A DNA stretch of 64,000 nt, taken from assembly GCF_014596915.1 (NCBI RefSeq), contig NZ_JACVWU010000004.1, forward strand, positions 124,001-188,000, in the 5' to 3' direction. This DNA comes from Streptomyces sp. TRM68416. GTDB taxonomy: Bacteria; Actinomycetota; Actinomycetes; Streptomycetales; Streptomycetaceae. A model generated the notes under the pieces. It did no database searches, was not told the origin of the DNA, and saw nothing but the letters and a program-made list of their open reading frames with translations. Positions 17,759 through 27,381 of the stretch are shown here, in pieces; the stretch's first letter is position 1, and each line of letters begins with the position of its first letter. The translations under genes were made by a program, and so were the position numbers.

Positions 17759-19396
17759 GTGATCGAACCGCACGCGCCTGCCCCGCCCGGCACCCCGCCG
17801 CCCTGGGGCGGCCCGGCGCGGCTGCCCGTCCGGCCCGGGACAGGACGCTTCCTGGTCCTCGCGTGCGTCTTCGTCTGCGCCGCCTGCGGTCTCGTCTACG
17901 AACTCGAACTGGTCGCCCTCGCCTCGTACTTGATCGGCGACTCCGTCACCCAGGCCTCCGTCGTGCTCTCTGTCATGGTCTTCGCGATGGGCCTCGGCTC
18001 CCTCGTCGCCAAGCGGCTCCGCTGGCACGCCGCCGCCGGATTCGGCATGATCGAGGCCGTCCTCGCTCTCGTCGGCGGATGCAGCGCGCTCGCCCTGTAC
18101 GGCGTCTTCGCCTGGACCGGCGACTGGGGCGGGCCGTGGGCACACGGGCCCCGGGTGCTGCTGGTGATGTTCTCCCTCGCGATCGGACTGCTGATCGGCG
18201 CCGAAGTCCCCCTGCTGATGGAGCTGATCCAGCGGATCCGGCGCCAGGACGCGGGCGGGGCCGTGGCCGACCTGTTCGCCGCGGACTACGTCGGCGCGCT
18301 CGTCGGCGGCCTCGCCTTCCCCTTCCTCCTGCTGCCGCTGCTCGGGCAGTTGACGGGCGCGCTGATGACCGGCGCGGTCAACGCGGTGGCCGGCGGCGCC
18401 CTCGTGCTGGGCCTGTTCCACCGCGACCTGACACGCCGGGCGCGCTGGCTGCTGATCGTCACCAACCTCGCCGTCCTCGGCGTACTCGCCACTGCCGCCG
18501 TCCACGTCGACGACTTCGAACGGGCCGCCCGGCAGGCGGTGTACGGCGCGGACGTCCGGGTCGCGGTCCAGACCGGCGTCCAGGAGGTTGTCATCACCGG
18601 CGGCACACGCGGGCGCCCGCTCGACCTCTTCCTCGACGGGCGGCTGCGGGTCAGCGGCCGGGACGAGCACCGCTACCACGAGGCGCTCGTCCACCCCGCG
18701 ATGAACGGGCCGCACGCGCGCGTCCTCATCCTCGGCGGGGGCGACGGACTGGCGGCCCGGGAAGTGCTGCGGCATCCCGGGGTGCGGCGGGTGGACATCG
18801 TGGAACTCGACCCCGAACTGGTCGCCCTGGCCCGCAGCGACCCCGCCCTCGCCCGCCTCAACGGTCGCGTCTACGACGATCCGCGCATCCGCGTCACCAC
18901 CGGCGACGCCTTCCGGCACCTGCGCCGGGCGCCCGCGCCCCGGTACGACGTGGTCATCGCCGACCTTCCGGATCCGGGGATCACCGCCAGCACGAAGCTC
19001 TACTCGCAGGAGTTCTACGGGCTGGCGCGGCGCGTGCTGGCGGAGGACGGACGCCTGGTGGTGCACGCGGGCCCGGTCGCCTCCCGCCCGCGCGTGTTCT
19101 GGACGGTGGACGCGACGATACGGGCCGCCGGGCTGCGCACCAGCCCCTACTGCGTGGCCGGCCGCGCCCCCGGTTTCGTCGGCGGCCCCGACCGCTCGAC
19201 CGGCCGAGCGGAGGCCCCCCACGACTGGGGCCTCATCCTGGCTTCCCCGGCCACCCGCCCCACCCTCGACCTCCCCTCCGAGGGCCCGCGCCTGCGCACC
19301 CTCACCCGCTCCCGCCTCCTGGAGGACGCGAGGGCGGCGGAGGCCCTTCGGGTACGGGGAGTGGGGGCATCGACGCTGGTGCATCCGCGGTACTGA
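17759..19396 (+). CDS. Membrane-linked polyamine aminopropyltransferase (spermidine synthase-like)
   Basis: 545 residues from GTG 17759. Residues 30-260 hold about seven membrane helices (for example [20 protein letters not shown] and [20 protein letters not shown]). The C-terminal 270 residues are a spermidine-synthase methyltransferase fold: [16 protein letters not shown], the SAM/dcSAM loop [33 protein letters not shown], and the aminopropyl-donor aspartate in [11 protein letters not shown]. Proteins with this fused membrane part are widespread in actinobacteria and their true acceptor is unproven. Confidence 0.88.
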   Translation: MIEPHAPAPPGTPPPWGGPARLPVRPGTGRFLVLACVFVCAACGLVYELELVALASYLIGDSVTQASVVLSVMVFAMGLGSLVAKRLRWHAAAGFGMIEAVLALVGGCSALALYGVFAWTGDWGGPWAHGPRVLLVMFSLAIGLLIGAEVPLLMELIQRIRRQDAGGAVADLFAADYVGALVGGLAFPFLLLPLLGQLTGALMTGAVNAVAGGALVLGLFHRDLTRRARWLLIVTNLAVLGVLATAAVHVDDFERAARQAVYGADVRVAVQTGVQEVVITGGTRGRPLDLFLDGRLRVSGRDEHRYHEALVHPAMNGPHARVLILGGGDGLAAREVLRHPGVRRVDIVELDPELVALARSDPALARLNGRVYDDPRIRVTTGDAFRHLRRAPAPRYDVVIADLPDPGITASTKLYSQEFYGLARRVLAEDGRLVVHAGPVASRPRVFWTVDATIRAAGLRTSPYCVAGRAPGFVGGPDRSTGRAEAPHDWGLILASPATRPTLDLPSEGPRLRTLTRSRLLEDARAAEALRVRGVGASTLVHPRY

Positions 19397-19647
19397 AACC
19401 GACCGTCGCTCGGCCCGTCCGGCGTTTGAGGACGAGGCCCGTTCAGGGGCGATGGGGGTCCGGGGGGGGGGAGCCCCCTGGGCGGGGTCGAGGGGGCGGC
19501 AGCCCCTGGGGAGGGGAAGGGTAGGGGCGGCGGGGGCGAAGGAAGCTGGGCCTGCGCCGAGGGCGGCCCCCGTGGCCACACGGACGTGCGGGGAGATTAC
19601 GCCGACGGGGGGTGCGGGAGCGCCTCCGCTGGGTAGGCTCGGCAAAC

Positions 19648-20910
19648 ATGGAGCTTGAGGTGTTCGTTCCGGTTGCCACGGCTCGCTTGAGGGAGACGCT
19701 GGCCGATCCCGCGCGGGTCGCCCGGGCAGTCCCCGGGCTCCAGCAGGACCCCGCCGAGGCCGAGACCCCCATCAGCGGCCGACTGAAGCTCCGGATCGGC
19801 AGCCACAGCATCACGTACCGAGGCTCGGCACGCCTCTCGCCCCGGGACGACGGTTCGTACGCCGTCGAGGCCGACGCGACCGAGACCCGCGGGACCGGCT
19901 CGGTGAAACTCGCGGTGACGCTGCGGCTGCGGGACGGTGAGAACGGCGAGAACGGCGAGAACGGCACCACCGTCGCTTTCGACGCTTCGGCCACGGCGGA
20001 CGGCCGTATCACCCAACTCCCGCCGGAGTCCGTCACCTCGGCCGTGACCAGGCTGCTGAACCGTTTCGCGGAGGGGCTGGGAGCCCCCGAGGAACCACCA
20101 GCCCCGCAACCGCGTGCCGCGACCGACCCCGCCCCGGGTGAGCCTGCCGAGGCCGCGCCCGCCGGGCCCGCGCCCGCGCCCGCGCCTGCTCCGGCCGAGG
20201 CCGCCGAGGCCGAGTCTGCCCCGGCACAGTCCGCTCAGGCCGAAGCCGCTGCGGCCGATTCTGACCAGGCTGATTCCTCCGCGCACGAACCCGGTCCGGC
20301 CGATTCCGCCGCAGCCGATTCCGCTTCGGCTGAACCCGCCGCAGCCGAGTCCACCCCAACTGAACCCGCCCCGGCCGATTCCGCCCCCACCGACCCCGGA
20401 GCCCCCACCCCCACCGACCGCGGAGCCTCCGCAGCCCGCGACAGCATCGACGGAGAAGCCGAGACTGGGGCCGAGGCTGAAGCCGACGCCACGGCCGTCG
20501 CTGACGCCACGGCCGAGGCTGACGTCGAAGCCGAAGCCGACGCCACGGCCGACGTCGAAGCCGACGCCACGGCTGACGCCGACGCCACAGCCGACGTCGA
20601 AGCCGAAGCCGAAGCCGATGCCAAGGCCGAGGCTGACGCCGACCCCGAGTCCGACGCCGACGCCGAAGCCACGGCCGACCCCGACCCCGCACCCCCCCAC
20701 TCCCTCCCCGAAGCCGCCCACGCCCGCCGTACGATGATCGGTCGCAGCGCGGAGGAGGTCGACCACGCCCCGCCGCGCGGCCGGTACGCCCCTGTTCCCG
20801 CCCCGCAGACGGTCCAGCCCGTCTCCACGCTCCGTTGGGCGGCCCCCGCCGCGGCCTTCGCGCTCGCGTCCGCGATCGTCGTCGGCCGGATTCTCAGGAG
20901 ACGGCACTGA
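19648..20910 (+). CDS. CoxG/SRPBCC-domain protein with long acidic low-complexity linker and C-terminal anchor
   Basis: 420 residues from ATG 19648. Residues 1-145 form a CoxG-type SRPBCC domain (MELEVFVPVATARLRETLAD then DGRITQLPPESVTSAVTRLL). Residues about 150-375 are almost only Ala, Glu, Asp, Pro, Thr and Ser, first Pro/Ala-Glu, then EADATADVEADATADADATA-like repeats. A membrane helix WAAPAAAFALASAIVVG followed by RRRH closes the protein. CoxG domains help build molybdenum CO-dehydrogenase-like enzymes, but no such genes are nearby. Tail-anchored topology is inferred. Confidence 0.75.
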   Translation: MELEVFVPVATARLRETLADPARVARAVPGLQQDPAEAETPISGRLKLRIGSHSITYRGSARLSPRDDGSYAVEADATETRGTGSVKLAVTLRLRDGENGENGENGTTVAFDASATADGRITQLPPESVTSAVTRLLNRFAEGLGAPEEPPAPQPRAATDPAPGEPAEAAPAGPAPAPAPAPAEAAEAESAPAQSAQAEAAAADSDQADSSAHEPGPADSAAADSASAEPAAAESTPTEPAPADSAPTDPGAPTPTDRGASAARDSIDGEAETGAEAEADATAVADATAEADVEAEADATADVEADATADADATADVEAEAEADAKAEADADPESDADAEATADPDPAPPHSLPEAAHARRTMIGRSAEEVDHAPPRGRYAPVPAPQTVQPVSTLRWAAPAAAFALASAIVVGRILRRRH

Positions 20911-20950
20911 ACCGGCCCGGCCCTCTTGATCGCCCCAGTAGGGTCGTCCC

Positions 20951-21739
20951 GTGAGCAACGAAGACATCACGCTGACCGCGGGCACCGCGGAGCTGACCGT
21001 GAGCCCCGCCCTCGGCGGCCGGGTGAGCGCCCTCCGCGTCGACGGCCGAGACCTGCTCCGCCAGGGGGACCGCTACGGCTGCTTCCCGATGGTGCCCTGG
21101 TGCGGCCGGATCAGGGACGGCCGTTTCCTGGACGGCGCCGCCGTCCGCCAGATGCCGCTCAACTCCCCGCCGCACGCCATCCACGGCACCGCCCGCGACG
21201 GCGCCTGGCGCACCGCCCGCACCACCGCCGACGAGGCGGTCATCACGTACGACCTGGTCGACCCCTGGCCGCACCCGGCCCGGGTCACCCAGGTCATCGC
21301 CCTGACCGAGGACGCCGTCACGCTCACCGCGGCGGTGGAGACGTACGAGGACTCCTTCCCGGCCCAGATCGGCTGGCACCCCTGGTTCAACCGCAACCTG
21401 GGCGGCGAGGACGTACAGCTCGACTTCACCCCCGCCTGGCAGGAGGAGCGCGGCGACGACCACCTGCCCACCGGCAACCGCGTCGACCCCAAGCCGGGCC
21501 CCTGGGACGACTGCTTCGGCATGCCCGACGGCGTCGACGTCACCCTCACCTGGCCGGGACAACTGCGGCTGAAGGTCACCAGCCCCGAGCAATGGGTCGT
21601 CGTCTACGACGAGCAGGAGGCCGCCGTCTGCGTGGAGCCGCAGACCGGCCCGCCCAACGGCCTGAACACCCTCCCGCGCCTGGTCACTCCCCTGGAGCCG
21701 CTGGAGGCCACGACCACCTGGAGCTGGACCCGCCTCTAA
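20951..21739 (+). CDS. Aldose 1-epimerase family protein
   Basis: 262 residues from GTG 20951. Galactose-mutarotase-like beta-sandwich pattern: LTVSPALGGRVSALRVDGRD, MVPWCGRIRDGRF, the first active histidine in HAIHGTARDGAW (about residue 78), the second in IGWHPWFNR (about 145) and the glutamate in AVCVEPQTGPPNGLN. It interconverts alpha and beta anomers of a sugar. Eleven bases before pyrE, so probably co-transcribed with it. Confidence 0.88.
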   Translation: MSNEDITLTAGTAELTVSPALGGRVSALRVDGRDLLRQGDRYGCFPMVPWCGRIRDGRFLDGAAVRQMPLNSPPHAIHGTARDGAWRTARTTADEAVITYDLVDPWPHPARVTQVIALTEDAVTLTAAVETYEDSFPAQIGWHPWFNRNLGGEDVQLDFTPAWQEERGDDHLPTGNRVDPKPGPWDDCFGMPDGVDVTLTWPGQLRLKVTSPEQWVVVYDEQEAAVCVEPQTGPPNGLNTLPRLVTPLEPLEATTTWSWTRL

Positions 21740-21749
21740 GCTGTTCGGC

Positions 21750-22298
21750 ATGACGGACGTACGTGGCGCGCTGCTGCAGCAGATCAAGGACAAGGCCGTG
21801 GTGCACGGCAAGGTGACCCTGTCGTCGGGTCTGGAGGCCGACTACTACGTCGACCTGCGGCGCATCACCCTCGACGGGGAGGCCGCGCCGCTGGTCGGCC
21901 AGGTGCTCCTGGACCTCACCGCCGACCTGGACTTCGACGCGGTCGGCGGCCTGACCATGGGCGCCGACCCGGTCGCCGCCGCCATGCTGCACGCCGCCGC
22001 CGCGCGCGGGCAGAAGCTGGACGCCTTCGTCGTCCGCAAGGCCGCCAAGGCGCACGGCCTGCAGCGCCGCGTCGAGGGCCCGGACATCGCCGGCCGCCGC
22101 GTTCTGGTCGTCGAGGACACCTCCACCACCGGCGGCTCCCCGCTCACCGCCGTCGAGGCCGTGCGCGAGGCGGGCGCCGAGGTCGTGGCCGTCGCCACGA
22201 TCGTCGACCGTGCCACCGGCGCCGCCGAGAAGATCCAGGAGGGGGCGGGTGTGCCGTACCGCTTCGCCTTCTCCAAGGACGAGCTGGGCCTGGACTGA
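21750..22298 (+). CDS. pyrE: Orotate phosphoribosyltransferase
   Basis: 182 residues from ATG 21750. PRPP-binding loop RRVLVVEDTSTTGGSPLTAV near residue 118, and FVVRKAAKAHGLQRRVEG as the flexible loop, with GLTMGADPVAAAM. Length matches PyrE. Converts orotate and PRPP to OMP in pyrimidine synthesis. Follows the epimerase gene closely and precedes fba by 150 bp. Confidence 0.95.
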   Translation: MTDVRGALLQQIKDKAVVHGKVTLSSGLEADYYVDLRRITLDGEAAPLVGQVLLDLTADLDFDAVGGLTMGADPVAAAMLHAAAARGQKLDAFVVRKAAKAHGLQRRVEGPDIAGRRVLVVEDTSTTGGSPLTAVEAVREAGAEVVAVATIVDRATGAAEKIQEGAGVPYRFAFSKDELGLD

Positions 22299-22449
22299 GG
22301 GCCGGTCCGAGGTCCGGGGTGAGACAGCTCTCGGAGCATCCCGGTTCGTCTGGAAAGATGGGCCCGACGACGAAGATGTCGCCTCCCCAGGTCTAGGTCA
22401 GGGCCGTAAGTACGCAGAACGCAACCCGCACATCACAAGGAGCGGACAG

Positions 22450-23472
<1,023 letters not shown>

Positions 23473-23481
<9 letters not shown>

Positions 23482-23552
23482 TCCTCGCGGAGACCAAGTA
23501 GTCCTCGCGGAGACCAAGTAGTCCTCGCGGAGATCAAGTAGTCCTCGCGGAC
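23473..23552. repeat. Four tandem 20-bp units starting inside fba
   Basis: Unit A(T/C)CAAGTAGTCCTCGCGGAG at 23473, 23493, 23513 and 23533. The first contains the final Ile-Lys-stop codons of fba, so the last codons and stop have been copied downstream four-fold. Confidence 0.95.
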
Positions 23553-23556
23553 TTCC

Positions 23557-23588
23557 GAGCCCGGCGCCCGCCCGAGGGCGCCGGGCTC
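23557..23588 (+). terminator. Terminator after fba
   Basis: 13-bp perfect stem GAGCCCGGCGCCC with 6-base loop, directly after the tandem repeat. Confidence 0.85.
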
Positions 23589-23668
23589 GCTGCGTACGGG
23601 GGCGCTGGCCCCGGCGCCCCCGGCGCCCCCGCGCCCGCGGCGGAGCGTCATGCTCCAGACTGGACAGC

Positions 23669-24082
23669 ATGACGATTCACGAGAACCTCCTCGGGGGCCC
23701 GCCCCCGACCCACCTCCCCGACGACCCGGAGCCGCGTGAGCTCCTCGCGTCCGGTACGGCGCCCGCCGACGTCGCCGCGAAGTACCCGACGTCCTCCCTG
23801 GCCTGGGCGCAGCTGGCCGACGAGGCCTACGAGCGGGGCAGCGTCGTGGAGTCGTACGCCTACGCCCGTACCGGCTACCACCGCGGTCTTGACTCCCTGC
23901 GCCGCAACGGCTGGAAGGGCCACGGCCCGGTGCCGTGGGAGCACGAGCCGAATCGCGGCTTCCTGCGCGCCCTGCACGCGCTGGCCCGGGCCGCCGGTGC
24001 GATCGGTGAGCAGGAGGAGTACGAGCGCTGCTCGCAGTTCCTGAAGGACTCCTCGCCGACGGCCGCGCAGACGCTGGGCTAG
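23669..24082 (+). CDS. DUF3151 family protein
   Basis: 137 residues from ATG 23669. Recognised from MTIHENLLGGPPPTHLPDDP, then ESYAYARTGYHRGLDSLRRN and WEHEPNRGFLRALHALARAA. TPR-like helical pattern, cytosolic, found beside fba in many actinobacteria as I recall. Function unknown. Confidence 0.85.
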   Translation: MTIHENLLGGPPPTHLPDDPEPRELLASGTAPADVAAKYPTSSLAWAQLADEAYERGSVVESYAYARTGYHRGLDSLRRNGWKGHGPVPWEHEPNRGFLRALHALARAAGAIGEQEEYERCSQFLKDSSPTAAQTLG

Positions 24083-24085
24083 GGC

Positions 24086-24122
24086 TGGCCTGGCCTGGCC
24101 TGGCCTGGCCTGGCCAGGCCAG
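24086..24122. repeat. GGCCT pentanucleotide run ending in a hairpin
   Basis: About six tandem GGCCT units followed by GGCCAGGCCAGGG, which can fold back on the run. It lies just after the DUF3151 gene and may act as its terminator. Such short repeats are prone to slippage. Confidence 0.7.
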
Positions 24123-24272
24123 GGGATTCCACTGGTGGGGGCCCGGTCGTGTGATGCGGTCGGGCCTTGCACTTTCCGGGGGTGACCCCCGAGGATTCGG
24201 GTGGGGACCGGGGCCCCCGTGTCGGTAACGGCAGGGGCGGACCGCTACCCGGAGTGACAACAGGAGACAGCG

Positions 24273-25112
24273 ATGTCCCACGAGGCTCAGGAAAACCAGG
24301 AGCCCGAGACCCCGCATCTCGACTTCGAAGGCACGACGCCGTACGAGGACTACGTCAAGGCGGACGTGCTCACCCATCTCCAGCAGCCCCTCTCCGACGA
24401 CCCCGGAGAGATGGTCTTCCTGGTCACGACCCAGGTGATGGAGCTGTGGTTCACCGTCATCGTCCACGAGTGGGAGACCGCGGCGCGTGCCCTGCGCGAG
24501 GACCGGGCCGACGTGGCGATCGACGCGCTGAAGCGTTCGGTGCGGGAGCTGGAGGCGCTCAACGCCTCCTGGAAGCCGCTCGGCCAGCTGACGCCGGCGC
24601 AGTTCAACTCGTACCGTTCCGCGCTCGGTGAGGGGTCCGGCTTCCAGTCGGCGATGTACCGGCGGATGGAGTTCCTGCTCGCCGAGAAGTCCGCGTCGAT
24701 GCTGGTCCCGCACCGGGGTGCGCCGCGGGTGCACGCGGAGCTGGAGAAGGCGCTGCACGAGCCGAGCCTGTACGACGAGGTGCTGCGGTTCCTCGCGCGG
24801 CGCGGGTGTGCGATCCCCGCGTCCGTGCTCCAGCGTGACGTGTCGCGGCGGTACGAGCCGTCGGACGCGGTCGAGGCCGCCTGGACCGCGATCTACGCGG
24901 GCGACCAGAACTCCGAACTGGCCCGGCTGGGGGAGGCGTTGACGGACGTCGCGGAGCTGGTGTGGCGCTGGCGCAACGACCACCTGGTCGCCACGCGGCG
25001 GGCCATGGGCGCCAAGGCCGGTACGGGCGGTTCGGCCGGGGTGGCCTGGCTGGAGAAGCGGGCGCGGAACAACGTCTTCCCCGAGCTGTGGACGGCGAGG
25101 TCCTATGTCTGA
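24273..25112 (+). CDS. kynA: Tryptophan 2,3-dioxygenase
   Basis: 279 residues from ATG 24273, AGGAG nine bases upstream. All-helical TDO family: LTHLQQPLSDDPGEMVFLVT, QVMELWFTVIVHEWETA with the active-site histidine, SGFQSAMYRRMEFLLAEKS, and the heme ligand H237 in WRWRNDHLVATRR. Opens the indole ring of tryptophan to N-formylkynurenine. It overlaps kynU by 8 bp, so the two are translated together. Confidence 0.96.
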   Translation: MSHEAQENQEPETPHLDFEGTTPYEDYVKADVLTHLQQPLSDDPGEMVFLVTTQVMELWFTVIVHEWETAARALREDRADVAIDALKRSVRELEALNASWKPLGQLTPAQFNSYRSALGEGSGFQSAMYRRMEFLLAEKSASMLVPHRGAPRVHAELEKALHEPSLYDEVLRFLARRGCAIPASVLQRDVSRRYEPSDAVEAAWTAIYAGDQNSELARLGEALTDVAELVWRWRNDHLVATRRAMGAKAGTGGSAGVAWLEKRARNNVFPELWTARSYV

Positions 25113-26301
25113 GCTTGCCGTGAGGGCCGAGAAGCTGGACGCGGCCGACGAACTGGCCGCCGTGCGCGGCCGGTTCGTGCTGGACGACGTGGTGTACCTG
25201 GACGGCAACTCGCTCGGCGCGCTGCCGGCGAACGTGCCGGGGCGGGTCGAGGACGTCGTCCGCCGTCAGTGGGGCGAGCTGCGGATCCGGTCCTGGGACG
25301 AGAGCGGGTGGTGGACCGCGCCGGAGCGGATCGGCGACCGGATCGCTTCGCTGGTCGGGGCGGCGCCGGGGCAGGTCGTCGTGGGCGACTCGACAAGTGT
25401 CAACGTGTTCAAGGCACTTGTGGCGGCGGTGCGGATGGCCGGGGGCGGCCGGGGCGAGGCCCGGGACGAGATCGTGGTGGATGCCACGACCTTTCCCACG
25501 GACGGGTACATCGCCGAGTCCGCGGCGCGGATGACGGGGTGCACGCTGCGGCCGGTGGCGCCCGGGGATGTGCCGGGGGTGCTGGGCTCGCGTACGGCCG
25601 CGGTGCTGCTGAATCACGTCGACTACCGGACGGGGCGGTTGCACGACCTGCCGTCGTTGACGGCCGCGGTGCATGCGGTGGGGGCGTACGTGGTGTGGGA
25701 CCTGTGCCACAGCGCCGGGGCGTTGCCGGTGGGGCTGGACGAGCACGGGGTGGATCTGGCGGTCGGCTGCACGTACAAGTACCTGAACGGCGGGCCTGGT
25801 TCGCCGGCGTACCTGTACGTCCGCCGGGATCTCCAGGACCGCTTCGACTCGCCGCTTCCCGGGTGGAACTCCCATGCCGAGCCGTTCGGGATGCGGGCCG
25901 ACTACGAGCCCGCGGCGGGGGCCTTGCGGGGGCGGATCGGGACGCCGGACATCCTCTCCATGCTCGCCCTGGAGGCGGCGCTGGATGTCTGGGAGGGCGT
26001 GTCGGTCGAGCAGGTCCGGTCGAAGTCGCTGGCGTTGACGGACTTCTTCCTCGAGTGCGTGCGGGCGTACGTCCCCGAAGGCGTCGTGGAGTCCCTGACG
26101 CCGTCCGGCCACGCGGAACGGGGCAGCCAGGTTGCCCTGCGGTGCGCTGACGCGGGGTCGGTCATGAAGCGTCTCATCGAGCGTGGCGTCGTCGGCGACT
26201 TCCGTACCCCGGACCTCCTCCGCTTCGGCTTCACCCCGCTGTACGTGGGTTTCGCGGACGCGGAGCGCGCGGCACGGGTGCTGGGCGACCTGCTGGCGTA
26301 G
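25105..26301 (+). CDS. kynU: Kynureninase
   Basis: 398 residues from ATG 25105. PLP fold type I enzyme: DGNSLGALPANVPGRVEDVV, GDSTSVNVFKALVAAVRMA, VWDLCHSAGALPVGLDEHG and the PLP lysine K225 in GCTYKYLNGGPGSPAYLYV. Cleaves kynurenine to anthranilate and alanine. With kynA and the formamidase at 27382 it gives a full tryptophan-to-anthranilate route. Translationally coupled to kynA. Confidence 0.95.
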   Translation: MSELAVRAEKLDAADELAAVRGRFVLDDVVYLDGNSLGALPANVPGRVEDVVRRQWGELRIRSWDESGWWTAPERIGDRIASLVGAAPGQVVVGDSTSVNVFKALVAAVRMAGGGRGEARDEIVVDATTFPTDGYIAESAARMTGCTLRPVAPGDVPGVLGSRTAAVLLNHVDYRTGRLHDLPSLTAAVHAVGAYVVWDLCHSAGALPVGLDEHGVDLAVGCTYKYLNGGPGSPAYLYVRRDLQDRFDSPLPGWNSHAEPFGMRADYEPAAGALRGRIGTPDILSMLALEAALDVWEGVSVEQVRSKSLALTDFFLECVRAYVPEGVVESLTPSGHAERGSQVALRCADAGSVMKRLIERGVVGDFRTPDLLRFGFTPLYVGFADAERAARVLGDLLA

Positions 26302-26327
26302 CTGACCTGCGTCAGGGCTGGGGTGGG

Positions 26328-26408
26328 AGGTGGGACGCGCAGCCCGGCGCTACCGGGGTGCCGCCTGCGCCCACCCGTGCCGCCCCAGGCGGCACGCATG
26401 CCCGCAGG
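26328..26408 (-). repeat. Dispersed intergenic palindromic repeat, copy A
   Basis: Read on the reverse strand it starts CCTGCGGGCATGCGTGCCGC and contains GGCGGCACGGGTGGGCGCAG. Nearly identical to the copy at 46147-46231 and inverted relative to copy B 56 bp away. Confidence 0.8.
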
Positions 26409-26464
26409 ACGAACGGCGTGAGCCGGCACCGCCTGCCGGGGTGGGCGGCACGCACACCCGCCCA

Positions 26465-26545
26465 GCTGCGGGCAGTCGTGCCGCTGGGGCGGCACGGGTG
26501 GGCGCAGCGGCACCCCGCGAGCGCGGGTGAGCGCACCCACCCCCA
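26465..26545 (+). repeat. Dispersed intergenic palindromic repeat, copy B
   Basis: Starts GCTGCGGGCAGTCGTGCCGC and contains GGGGCGGCACGGGTGGGCGC. The 3' third is more degenerate (GAGCGCGGGTGAGCGC). Paired head to head with copy A after kynU. Confidence 0.8.
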
Positions 26546-26564
26546 CGTCAACCCCCGCATGCGG

Positions 26565-27173
26565 TCAGTTGGCGGGGGCGTACACGCCTGCTACCGCCGC
26601 CGCGTGGGCTGCTCGGGCTGCTCGGTCCGCGTCGGCGGGGGTCGGGGGGGACCCCGTGGTCAGGAGGCCGTAGTACAAGGGGGCCGAGACCGCTCGTATG
26701 ACCGCGTCCGCGTCCGTGGTCGGCGGCAACTCCCCCCGCGCCACCGCCTGTTCCACGCACGGCGCCCACTCCGCGACCCGCACGGCGTAGAAGCGGCCGA
26801 GTGCCTCCGCCGTGCGCGGATCGCAGGTCGCGGCGGCGATGACCGCGCGGAAGAGGGGGCCCTGGCGGACGTCCGACAGGGTCCGTTGGACGAGGAGGGC
26901 GTTGGCGCGGAGGTCACCGAGGAGCGACCCCGTCTCCTCCCTCGGCAGCGACCGTTCCGCCATGTCCGCGAGCAGGTCGGCCACCAGCCCCGTCACCGAC
27001 CCCCACCGCCGGTACACGGTGGTCTTGCCGACCTCCGCCCGCCGCGCGACGTCCGTGAGGTCAAGGTGGGCGAACCCCTGTTCCGCCAGCACATCTCCCG
27101 CCGCCCGCAGGACGGCCGTACGGACACGCGCGGTACGCCCTCCGGGACGCACCGTGCCGGGCTCGGCGGACAT
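26565..27173 (-). CDS. TetR family transcriptional regulator
   Basis: 202 residues from ATG 27173 (MSAEPGTVRPGG), with GGAGGCCC just upstream; an ATG 30 bases earlier is less likely. TetR helix-turn-helix at residues about 20-65: VLAEQGFAHLDLTDVARRAE then VGKTTVYRRWGSV. The C-terminal half is the ligand and dimer region. It is divergent from the formamidase gene, so it is the obvious candidate regulator of that gene and perhaps of kynAU, whose operon ends 264 bp away and is read toward it. Confidence 0.88.
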   Translation of the reverse strand: MSAEPGTVRPGGRTARVRTAVLRAAGDVLAEQGFAHLDLTDVARRAEVGKTTVYRRWGSVTGLVADLLADMAERSLPREETGSLLGDLRANALLVQRTLSDVRQGPLFRAVIAAATCDPRTAEALGRFYAVRVAEWAPCVEQAVARGELPPTTDADAVIRAVSAPLYYGLLTTGSPPTPADADRAARAAHAAAVAGVYAPAN

Positions 27174-27224
27174 AAGGGCCTCCTCGGGACACTCCAGTAC
27201 CACGGCTCGGGTACCCGGCCAGCG

Positions 27225-27248
27225 TAACGAAACAGCAGAACCGTTTAA
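27225..27248. promoter_or_regulatory. Possible TetR operator
   Basis: Imperfect inverted repeat TAACGAAAC ... GTTTAA between the TetR gene and the divergent formamidase gene. Only a candidate. Confidence 0.35.
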
Positions 27249-27381
27249 CCCTCACCGAGCGTGACATCCCCGTGTCCGCGCACGTCACGGGCCTGGTACC
27301 GTCCCCGCCAACGGCCGAATTCTCACCTGGTCCGCCAATCCTGTTTCGTCCAAGTTCGTTTTGTCGTTGAGAGGTTGGAGC

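Noticed and set aside
16988..19645. 885-codon reverse open frame across DUF2617 and the spermidine-synthase-like gene
   Set aside because: Composition is Arg/Gly/Pro-rich shadow sequence without motifs; the forward genes are well supported.
19612..20985. Long alternative frames over the Ala/Glu-rich linker on both strands
   Set aside because: Low-complexity GC-rich DNA opens all frames; only the forward frame has a domain at its start and an anchor at its end.
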